Of a DNA stretch of 6,177 nt, positions 1 to 5,174 are shown one piece after another. The DNA comes from Candidatus Bathyarchaeota archaeon ex4484_135 (lineage in GTDB: Archaea; Thermoproteota; Bathyarchaeia; EX4484-135). The notes under the pieces were generated by a model, which was not told where the DNA came from, searched no databases, and saw only the letters and a program-made list of their open reading frames with translations. The position numbers and the translations under genes were made by a program. Every line of letters begins with the position of its first letter. The first letter of the stretch is position 1. The stretch is taken from contig NJEJ01000083.1 in the NCBI GenBank assembly GCA_002255025.1, forward strand, positions 1 to 6,177, given 5' to 3'.

Positions 1-150
1 CCGGCACGTGGACGTTCCGTTTCTGTGCCGGAGCCGGGCCTCTCGGCCCGCACCCTCGCGGGTGCCGCGGTGGCCGCAGGTGGGTGGAGCTTCCCCAGGC
101 CCCCTGGTCGCCCGGTGGGGCCCGACGGCCGCCCACCAGCTCGCCAGCCC
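1..150 (-). ncRNA. rnpB: RNase P RNA, 5' half (runs off the left edge)
   Basis: This is the catalytic RNA of RNase P, which trims 5' leaders from pre-tRNAs; only its 5' half is in the window. Read on the minus strand, the landmarks of the family come in the right order. A GC-rich start near 150 could form P1-P3, with CUGGU and ACCAG able to close P2. Conserved region I with the P4 5' strand (GGGGAAGCUCCACCC) is at 82-96. Two adjacent perfect hairpins follow: P8 at 50-65 (six pairs, GCGA loop) and P9 at 36-49 (five pairs, GAGA loop). Conserved region II (ACAGAAACGGAACGUCC) is at 10-26 and resembles the E. coli ACAGAGAGCAAACCGCC segment. The specificity domain is therefore present. Conserved regions III-V and the P1 3' strand lie outside the window. 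The 5' end is inferred from a box A-like sequence about 26 bases upstream, not mapped. The motif matches are from memory, not a covariance search. Confidence 0.82.
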
Positions 151-172
151 ATTTCATGGACGTGGAGGTAAG

Positions 173-180
173 CTAAAAAC
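173..180 (-). promoter_or_regulatory. Possible box A of the RNase P RNA gene
   Basis: The minus strand reads GTTTTTAG, centred near 176, about 26 bases before the GGGCUGG that should open helix P1 at 150. That is normal archaeal TATA-to-start spacing. The stronger TATA-like element at 189-195 is about 42 bases away, too far unless the primary transcript has a leader that is removed. Confidence 0.35.
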
Positions 181-186
181 GTGCTG

Positions 187-198
187 CCTTTATAAGAT
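187..198 (+). promoter_or_regulatory. TATA box (box A) of the PaREP1-family gene
   Basis: CCTTTATAAGAT contains TTTATAA at 189-195, close to the crenarchaeal box A consensus. Its centre is about 30 bases before the TTG at 222, which predicts transcription starting at about 217-220 and a leaderless or nearly leaderless mRNA. The core is nearly symmetrical and reads CTTATAAAG on the other strand, so some leftward initiation is possible. Confidence 0.6.
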
Positions 199-221
199 AG
201 GACCGACGTGCTAAAGACGGC

Positions 222-701
222 TTGACGGAGGTAGTCATAAGGGGTCCTCTGGCCCGACGGCTGGTGAGAGGGGCCAGGGAAAAGGGCATGGACGTGAATT
301 CCTACCTGGCTCGTTTGCTTGCTAATGACATGAGCCCTGCAGAACGCGTGGAGCTCTACGTAGAACTCCACGAGTCCTACATGGCCGAGGCTGAAGAGCT
401 GGCTCGGGAGGGCAAGTTAGAACAGGCTGGCGAGAAAATGTGGGGAGCTGTATGTGCATTATTGAACGCCATAGGGGAGCAAAAAGGCTGGAGGCACTAC
501 AGCCACAGGGACTATTGTGATATAATAGAAGAACTCGCCGATGAACTCGGTAAGCCCGAGCTATCAGCTTGGTTCGCGAGTGCTGAAAGGCTCCACGCGA
601 ATTACTACCATGGCTTTTTAAGGGAAGCCACGTTTAAGCACCATGTTGAGGCGGTTAAAAAGCTCGTGAGTGAGCTCAGGAAGCTCCTTACTGAGCGATG
701 A
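222..701 (+). CDS. PaREP1-family protein (HEPN-like helical domain)
   Basis: This 159-residue protein belongs, from its sequence pattern, to the PaREP1 family, first named from the expanded paralogues of Pyrobaculum aerophilum. The family signature spans about residues 45-155: a helix with Y-ELHESYMAEAEELAREG, then EKMWGAVCALLNAIGEQKGW, the SHRDY segment, and a LHANYYHG segment near the C-terminus. Residues 1-35 form a short strand-helix region of a kind often found before this domain. Function is not established; the fold is related to HEPN nucleotide/RNA-associated helical domains, and a toxin-antitoxin role has been suggested for such families. TTG at 222 is the first start after the in-frame stop at 198-200 and sits about 30 bases from a TATA box. 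The gene looks slightly more AT-rich than its neighbours, which fits a spreading accessory family. It converges on the next gene with a 17-base gap. Confidence 0.82.
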   Translation: MTEVVIRGPLARRLVRGAREKGMDVNSYLARLLANDMSPAERVELYVELHESYMAEAEELAREGKLEQAGEKMWGAVCALLNAIGEQKGWRHYSHRDYCDIIEELADELGKPELSAWFASAERLHANYYHGFLREATFKHHVEAVKKLVSELRKLLTER

Positions 702-718
702 GGGCTTCCTAACCGGGC

Positions 719-1300
719 TCATTCCTGCTTCTCGGTGGCCCACATGTGCTCTAAGCTGTACCGGCCGAGCTCCTTAAGCAGCTCGGGATACTTCTCCAGG
801 GCCTTCTGGACGAGGTGGAGGTAGCGGGCCAGCCGGGCGGCTTCCTCGCTCACCTCTATCAGGCGTCCCTCTAGGACCACATAGTGGCGGACCTCTACGT
901 CCCTTATTTTGGCCACGAAGAGGGCCTCGTTCAAGGCCATGTGGAGCAAGAGGCAGTGCGGCGAGCCTTCTATGCTGGCCACTACGATTTCGACCGGCTT
1001 AGAGCAGGTCATCATGGAGGCCAGCTTGCCCATGAGCATGGTGGGGTTCTCGGTCTCTGGGCAACAGGTCAAGACGACACGGCCTTCCGCCAGCTCCTTG
1101 AAGACATCAGGGTAAAGGTTCTTCACGCACTCGGCAGCCAGCAGGATCTTAGCACGCCTGAGAGGAGGAGCTTTAACCCAGGTCTCAGTGGCCTTCAACC
1201 CGGACACCTGAACGCCAGATGCCCTGGGCTGAAAAGTATTACGGCCTGAGTGGGGATTGGGGGAGAGGGCGGCAAGGGGCTTAGCTCCCCCAATCCCCAC
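719..1300 (-). CDS. Small cysteine-containing protein, like the domain C-terminal to ferredoxin modules in anaerobe proteins
   Basis: This 193-residue protein has an unknown role. Its core (about residues 48-150) follows the pattern of the domain found after 4Fe-4S ferredoxin modules in clostridial and methanogen proteins: AKILLAAECV (usually LIAADCVAYA), then VVLTCCPETEN (usually CPKLD), KLASMM, and VEIVVASIEGSPHCLLLH (usually V-MEVPCCGG). Cysteines are C58, C79, C80, C99 and C116, with H115 and H120 nearby, so metal or cluster binding is plausible. No CxxCxxC ferredoxin motif is present, so the domain stands alone. Residues 1-40 look poorly conserved and are partly encoded by a perfect inverted repeat. 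GTG at 1300 lies about 28 bases after a TATA-like box, which supports a leaderless start. GTG at 1207 or TTG at 1198, just before the conserved core, are alternatives. The family link is moderate; the reading frame itself is well supported by length and composition. Confidence 0.7.
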   Translation of the reverse strand: MGIGGAKPLAALSPNPHSGRNTFQPRASGVQVSGLKATETWVKAPPLRRAKILLAAECVKNLYPDVFKELAEGRVVLTCCPETENPTMLMGKLASMMTCSKPVEIVVASIEGSPHCLLLHMALNEALFVAKIRDVEVRHYVVLEGRLIEVSEEAARLARYLHLVQKALEKYPELLKELGRYSLEHMWATEKQE

Positions 1301-1302
1301 TC
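1248..1302 (-). repeat. Perfect 18-bp inverted repeat (hairpin) at the gene start
   Basis: GAGTGGGGATTGGGGGAG at 1248-1265 is the exact reverse complement of 1285-1302, separated by a 19-base loop. In RNA from the minus strand it would make an 18-pair, mostly G-C stem. The TATA-like box at 1325-1332 predicts transcription starting at about 1303, so the hairpin would begin at or within a base or two of the mRNA 5' end. The GTG at 1300 lies inside the stem. It could be a structured leader (translation starting at 1207 or 1198), a stability element, or part of the coding region of a leaderless mRNA. Confidence 0.85.
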
Positions 1303-1323
1303 TGAGGGCACGTTGGCACCTCC

Positions 1324-1334
1324 TATTTAAAACT
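1324..1334 (-). promoter_or_regulatory. TATA-like box of the small cysteine protein gene
   Basis: The minus strand reads TAGTTTTAAATAGG here, with TTTTAAAT at 1325-1332. Its centre is about 28 bases before GTG 1300 and about 26 before the outer base of the 18-bp hairpin. This matches the box-to-start distance of the other promoters in the window. The gene therefore probably has its own promoter and is not simply co-transcribed with the PP-loop gene upstream. Confidence 0.6.
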
Positions 1335-1349
1335 AAGGGTCCACCTCCC

Positions 1350-1370
1350 GACCTCTTTTAAACAGAGGTC
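1350..1370. repeat. 7-bp inverted repeat around a TTTAAAC core
   Basis: GACCTCT at 1350-1356 and AGAGGTC at 1364-1370 are exact reverse complements flanking TTTAAAC. The element begins about 8 bases downstream of the PP-loop gene stop codon and about 20-25 bases upstream of the TATA-like box of the next gene. It could be a regulator-binding palindrome or a 3'-end hairpin. No T-run follows it on the minus strand, so a simple archaeal terminator is less likely. The core itself resembles a box A. Confidence 0.5.
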
Positions 1371-1377
1371 TGGAAAA

Positions 1378-2418
1378 CTATCGCCCAATTATGCTCTTTA
1401 TGAGATCCAATGCCTGATTAGGTTCTAAAATGCCAGCTCTGGCCTCCCTGAGCACCCTCTGGATGGAAGGGAGCCGCATGTACTTGTACTCTCTGTGGAC
1501 GACCTTGAGGAGAGGACATCCGAAGTAAAGGCCCTTGAAGGGCCTTCCGGCCATTTTGGCCATCAATATGGTGTCGGTCTTAAAGAGGGCCAGCGAGGCT
1601 AGGAGATTGAGCCTAGCCAGCCTTTGGCCCTTGACCCTGAGCCAGTAAGCGGAGAAGCAGCCGGTAGGCAAAAGGTCTCCAAAGGCCACGGCTGGCAAGC
1701 CCATCTCGACCGCAGCCTTTAGTACCTCGCGTTCTATTTCCTCATGGCACATCCTGCAGGGGTGTCTCCGGCCAGCCCTGGCATGCTTTAACACGGCCCC
1801 GAAGACCTCCTCGTCCCCCTTCAGCCAGACGTGCTTGACGCCAAGCCTCGATATGACGGTTTTCATCCATTCCCTCGCCTCCTCCGGGATCATCCATCCT
1901 CCCGCATCGACAGTTATGGCCACGGGCTCCAGGCCGAGCTTCTCAGCCACGTAGAGGAGGGCTGTGCTATCGACGCCCCCGGAGAAGCCAACGGCCATGA
2001 AGGGCTCGCCCAAGGGCTCGAAGGAAGGCCATTTCCTTGGCGGGTAATCGAGTTCTGCCCTGAGGAGCTTGGCGATGCGGTTTAGTCCTTCCCTCAGCAG
2101 GCCGTCGGCCTTCTTGACCATCCTCACGACCTTTCCCAGGGCCTCCCTGACCCTGGCCTTCTTGACCATCAGGTCCGTGTAGGAGCGGACGGCCATGCCG
2201 GATAAGCCGAGCCTAGCCCTGACGGCCTTCAGGACGCGGCCCCCGGGGCCCAATATGGCTGATTTGTCCGGCCTGTCCGGGACCACGATGAGTAAGAAAT
2301 TGCCTTCCTCATCGTAGTAGAGGGCCCTTACCCTGGGCCTCACCCTCGTCTTAAGGCCGAGTTCCCTCCTGACCCTCAGGACCGCCTTTAAGACCTCGCC
2401 CGGCCTTGGCCCTTTCAT
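1378..2418 (-). CDS. KH-like / PP-loop ATPase, probable RNA-modifying (tRNA thiolation-type) enzyme
   Basis: This 346-residue cytosolic protein combines two modules. Residues 1-100 look like a KH-type RNA-binding region, with VPDRPDKSAILGPGGRVL around the GPGG loop at 57-60. Residues about 138-345 form a PP-loop (adenine nucleotide alpha-hydrolase-like) ATPase, with the pyrophosphate-binding motif FSGGVDST at 145-152. PP-loop enzymes activate a base or carboxylate by adenylation. The HPCRMCH segment gives C221 and C224, and FGCPLL gives C301. This CxxC-plus-distal-Cys spacing recalls the 4Fe-4S ligands of TtuA/TtcA tRNA thiolases. An RNA-binding module with a PP-loop is also the general plan of ThiI. 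The exact reaction is not known, and misannotation as QueC or TilS is likely. ATG at 2418 lies about 26 bases from a TATA-like box shared with the divergent prolidase gene, so it is probably leaderless. Confidence 0.8.
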   Translation of the reverse strand: MKGPRPGEVLKAVLRVRRELGLKTRVRPRVRALYYDEEGNFLLIVVPDRPDKSAILGPGGRVLKAVRARLGLSGMAVRSYTDLMVKKARVREALGKVVRMVKKADGLLREGLNRIAKLLRAELDYPPRKWPSFEPLGEPFMAVGFSGGVDSTALLYVAEKLGLEPVAITVDAGGWMIPEEAREWMKTVISRLGVKHVWLKGDEEVFGAVLKHARAGRRHPCRMCHEEIEREVLKAAVEMGLPAVAFGDLLPTGCFSAYWLRVKGQRLARLNLLASLALFKTDTILMAKMAGRPFKGLYFGCPLLKVVHREYKYMRLPSIQRVLREARAGILEPNQALDLIKSIIGR

Positions 2419-2438
2419 GCCGAGCCCTCGTTGACAGC

Positions 2439-2448
2439 CTCTTAAGGC
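2439..2448. promoter_or_regulatory. Shared, symmetrical TATA-like element between divergent genes
   Basis: CTCTTAAGGC is centred on the palindrome CTTAAG at 2441-2446. The centre is about 28 bases before the prolidase ATG at 2472 (plus) and about 26 bases before the PP-loop ATG at 2418 (minus), both normal archaeal spacing for leaderless genes. The 53-base intergenic region shows no other AT-rich stretch, so this one element may serve both directions. Its match to the box A consensus is weak. Confidence 0.45.
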
Positions 2449-2471
2449 CGAGCTCCAAGCTCACGCTAGCC

Positions 2472-3551
2472 ATGAAGGCCCCGTGGCACCTACGGGAGTT
2501 CAGGTCCCTGGCCTCAGGGAAGGAACTCGATGCCATCCTGATATCGAGGCCCTCGAACATCTTCTACGCCACGGGCTTTAAGGGCGGCTCAAGGCTCCTC
2601 GTGCCAGCTGATGGGGAACCCGTCATCTTGGTCGGGGGAGTCGACCTGGTGGCAGCTCAAGAGCACTTCTCGGGGACGCCCGTCAAGGTCGAGCACATAA
2701 AGCTGGGCGAGAAGCTGGATGACCTGATGCTGAAGCTCTTAAAGGAAACGGGCATCAAGAAGCTGGGCTTTGATGAGCTGCCCTTGAAGACCTATTCCCG
2801 CCTCGTGAAAGAACTAGGACGAGGAAACCTAACCGACCTAAACGGCCCGATATGGGACCTCAGGAAGTCGAAGGACAAGCTAGAGAGGGAACTTGTCAGG
2901 AAGGCATGCCAGATGGCCGTTAAGGGTATGGAAATCGCATCTGAGCTCATGGAGCCCAGTCGAACGGAACTCGAAATAGTAGGTGAAATCGAGGAAGCCC
3001 TCAGGAAAGCAGGCTCGGAAGAGCACCCGTTCAACATAATCGTGGCCTCCGGGCCCAATTCTGCCCTACCGCACGCTAGGGCATCCGGCAGGGAGCTGAA
3101 GAAGGGCGAGCTTGTCATCGTGGACCTAGGTGCCACGTGCGGCGGTTACGTATCCGATATAACACGTACCTTCGTCGTTGGGAAGCCCGAGGGCTGGCAG
3201 GAGGAGATATACCACATAGTGAGGGAAGCCCAGGAGAAAGCCATAATGGCCCTTAGGGCTGGCCTGAAGGCTTCAGAAGTCGACAAAGTGGCCAGGTCGG
3301 TCATAGAAGAGGCTGGCTACGGGCCTTATTTCATCCACGGGCTGGGCCACGGCCTCGGCATAGAAGTCCACGAGCCCCCCAGGCTCGCACCTGGCTTTGA
3401 GGAAGCCCTCGGGGTCAATTACACCGTGACGGTTGAGCCAGGCATATACCTGCCCGGGAAAGGAGGGGTCCGCGTAGAGGACACGGTCCTGGTGCTGGAG
3501 GATGGCCGCGAGGTCCTGACGGAGTTCCCGTACGGCCTCGAGCTGCCTTAG
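2472..3551 (+). CDS. pepQ: Xaa-Pro dipeptidase (prolidase), M24B metallopeptidase
   Basis: This cytosolic enzyme cleaves the bond before proline in Xaa-Pro dipeptides, a late step of protein turnover. From ATG 2472 the product is 359 residues, near the 348 of the Pyrococcus furiosus enzyme. Residues 1-125 are the N-terminal creatinase/prolidase domain (LDAILISRPSNIFYATGF) and about 135-350 the pita-bread catalytic domain. All five dinuclear-metal ligands are present: D218 and D229 (VDLGATCGGYVSDITRTF), H293 (HGLGHGLG), E322 (VEPGIY) and E336 (RVEDTV). Each sits nine residues after its P. furiosus counterpart. H201 and H300 are the further conserved active-site histidines. An upstream in-frame TTG at 2406 would add 22 residues and run into the PP-loop gene. 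ATG 2472 is preferred because it matches the usual family N-terminus and lies about 28 bases from a TATA-like box. The stop overlaps the convergent CruF-like gene by 4 bases. Confidence 0.95.
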   Translation: MKAPWHLREFRSLASGKELDAILISRPSNIFYATGFKGGSRLLVPADGEPVILVGGVDLVAAQEHFSGTPVKVEHIKLGEKLDDLMLKLLKETGIKKLGFDELPLKTYSRLVKELGRGNLTDLNGPIWDLRKSKDKLERELVRKACQMAVKGMEIASELMEPSRTELEIVGEIEEALRKAGSEEHPFNIIVASGPNSALPHARASGRELKKGELVIVDLGATCGGYVSDITRTFVVGKPEGWQEEIYHIVREAQEKAIMALRAGLKASEVDKVARSVIEEAGYGPYFIHGLGHGLGIEVHEPPRLAPGFEEALGVNYTVTVEPGIYLPGKGGVRVEDTVLVLEDGREVLTEFPYGLELP

Positions 3552-4318
3552 CAGCCGGAGAACACGTCTAAATGACGGCCTGGGCGGGTTAGCATGAAGA
3601 GTAGGGAAATCACGGTCAAACCTAGGCTCAGGGCTAATAGTCCTGCGTTCTCAGGGGCCTGGACGGCTATTAAGGCAAGGTCGTAAATATATATCAAGGG
3701 GAAGAACATGTCCTCGGCCCCATCACCCTTCAAGACGAGTTCGTAAAGACCTATTATCACGAGGGAAACCAAGAACCAACCTGCGAAATTGCTGAGTGGC
3801 ACACCGTGCCAGGTAGGGCCCCAGCCACCTTCCCAGACCCACGCCTGCCAAGAGATCATGGCCGGGTCTAGGGCTAGGTCGAGTATGACCATGAGAGAGG
3901 AAGCCAGGAGCACGAGTTTGAGCCCTTTGGCGAAGGGCCTGGCAGCTAGATAAGCCATAGCGGAGAAGACGCCCCACATAATGGGCACCACCACAGGCAC
4001 GTTCAAGATCCGGGCGGTATCGAGAGCCACATATCTATACCTGCCGAAGGGCAGGCCAGTGGCAACGCCGATGACCTCGAAAGCTAAGCCGGTCGCAAAG
4101 CCCAGGATGAGCATGAGGGGGAGCTTCCTGTGGGAGTGGCCCATGAGGATTAGGGCTAGGAGGAAGCACGAGATATAGAAGGCACACGGGATGTAGAAGG
4201 CATCCGGGAGGCCGCTCGGCGAGCTGAACTCATAAAGCCAGATGGAACCCGTAAGTCCGGCTAACATGAGGGCCTTTGAGGCCACTAGGAAATAATCATC
4301 GCTCCCATCAGCTTTCAA
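3548..4318 (-). CDS. DUF422 / CruF-like integral membrane protein (carotenoid hydratase family)
   Basis: This 256-residue membrane protein has about seven or eight hydrophobic segments (roughly residues 13-30, 41-60, 68-90, 106-126, 133-152, 176-196, 205-222 and 226-243). Family hallmarks are EVIGVATGLPFGRYRY (81-96), VPIMWGVFSAMAY (111-123) and LDLALDPAM, followed by W-W-GG-W and HGVPLSNFAGW (146-181). Characterised relatives (CruF, bisanhydrobacterioruberin hydratase) add water across the terminal double bond of a linear carotenoid end group. Here no phytoene synthase or desaturase gene is visible. Instead the gene follows a cis-prenyltransferase gene directly, so a polyprenyl substrate is possible; that is inference. 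The TTG start lies in a TTGA overlap with the upstream stop codon, indicating translational coupling. Its 3' end overlaps the prolidase stop on the other strand. Confidence 0.85.
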   Translation of the reverse strand: MKADGSDDYFLVASKALMLAGLTGSIWLYEFSSPSGLPDAFYIPCAFYISCFLLALILMGHSHRKLPLMLILGFATGLAFEVIGVATGLPFGRYRYVALDTARILNVPVVVPIMWGVFSAMAYLAARPFAKGLKLVLLASSLMVILDLALDPAMISWQAWVWEGGWGPTWHGVPLSNFAGWFLVSLVIIGLYELVLKGDGAEDMFFPLIYIYDLALIAVQAPENAGLLALSLGLTVISLLFMLTRPGRHLDVFSGC

Positions 4319-5172
4319 CGGCCAAACCTCCTCTGCCTCATCTGGTATGTCCTTATGGCCCTAAGGAGGTCAATTCGCCTGAACTCGGGCCAGTAAACGT
4401 CTAGGAAGCAGAGCTCGCTGTAAGCACACTGCCAGAGCAGGAAGCCGCTCAGCCTCTCCTCGCCAGAAGTCCTTATTATCAGGTCTGGGTCCCTGAGCTC
4501 GGGCGGGAGGTAGCCAGTATAGAGGTACCTCTCGAAAAGCTCTTCATCTATTTCCTCAGGCCTCAGCTGGCCTTCTGCCACGTCCCTCGCTATCTTCCTG
4601 ACGGCGTCTAATATCTCGGCACGGCCGCCGTAGGCTATGGCTATGTTCAGGAAGTGCCTGTCGTAGTGCTTGGTGGCTTCCTCTACTTCCTCAGCCAGCT
4701 TCCTTAAGTCCGGCGGCAGCAAGTCCGTCCGACCTATTATCTTCACCCTGACCTCATGTTTCCTTATCATATCGCTTTCCCTCAGCTCGGCGAGCTTCTT
4801 CTTAAAGAGCTTCATGAGTTCCACGACCTCCTGAGGCGTCCTCCTGAAGTTCTCCGTTGAGAAGGCGTAGAGCGTCACGGTCCTTATGCCCAAGTCGAGG
4901 CACCACTTGAGGAACTCCTCGACTCTCTCAGCCCCCATCCTGTGGCCCATCCAGGGGTTCAGGCCGTGCATCTTGGCCCAACGCCTGTTCCCATCTAGGA
5001 TTATGGCCACGTGTTCTGGGACGGACCTGTCCTTGACTTGGAACTCAAGCCACCTCTCGTAAAGCTTGTAGACACCCCACTTCAGCATGACGGATCTGAC
5101 CTTATGGACATCTATACCCAGCCACTTAGCTAAGGCCTCGAGAAGCGATATGAGCTTCTCGAGGAACTTCAT
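4315..5172 (-). CDS. uppS: cis-prenyltransferase (undecaprenyl-diphosphate synthase family)
   Basis: This enzyme adds isopentenyl diphosphate units in cis to an allylic diphosphate, making the long polyprenyl diphosphate precursor of archaeal dolichol-type glycan carriers. The 285-residue product has all family blocks: VAIILDGNRRWAK (55-67) with catalytic Asp60, GHRMGAERVEEFLKWC (76-91), TLYAFSTENFRR (100-111), LNIAIAYGGRAEILDA (175-190), and the IPP/diphosphate site IIRTSGEERLSGFLLWQ (232-248). RTSGE in place of the bacterial RTGGE is usual in archaea. About 50 residues precede the first block; they are amphipathic and basic and may help membrane association. ATG at 5172 starts 2 bases after the upstream stop, with purine-rich GAGG about 9 bases before it. 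Product chain length cannot be read from the sequence. Confidence 0.95.
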   Translation of the reverse strand: MKFLEKLISLLEALAKWLGIDVHKVRSVMLKWGVYKLYERWLEFQVKDRSVPEHVAIILDGNRRWAKMHGLNPWMGHRMGAERVEEFLKWCLDLGIRTVTLYAFSTENFRRTPQEVVELMKLFKKKLAELRESDMIRKHEVRVKIIGRTDLLPPDLRKLAEEVEEATKHYDRHFLNIAIAYGGRAEILDAVRKIARDVAEGQLRPEEIDEELFERYLYTGYLPPELRDPDLIIRTSGEERLSGFLLWQCAYSELCFLDVYWPEFRRIDLLRAIRTYQMRQRRFGR

Positions 5173-5174
5173 GC

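Noticed and set aside
25..65. Hairpins at 36-49 and 50-65 as a transcription terminator
   Set aside because: No T-run follows on either strand, and both fit P8 and P9 of the RNase P RNA with GNRA loops.
8..214. Plus-strand ORF of 68 codons at the left edge
   Set aside because: Pro/Arg/Gly-rich translation with no family features; it is antisense to the RNase P RNA and ends in the promoter region.
884..1249. Plus-strand ORFs opposite the small cysteine protein gene
   Set aside because: Composition is that of an antisense shadow; the minus-strand frame has family-like motifs and its own TATA-like box.
1248..1302. CRISPR repeat or insertion-sequence end
   Set aside because: Only one inverted pair with a 19-base loop, no transposase and no repeated spacer-like units; it is kept as a hairpin only.
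1831..2085. Plus-strand ORF opposite the PP-loop gene
   Set aside because: Lies entirely within a clearly conserved PP-loop gene and shows no domain pattern.
2406..2471. 22-residue N-terminal extension of the prolidase from TTG 2406
   Set aside because: It overlaps the divergent gene's start and spans the probable TATA box, and prolidases do not usually have it; ATG 2472 fits better.
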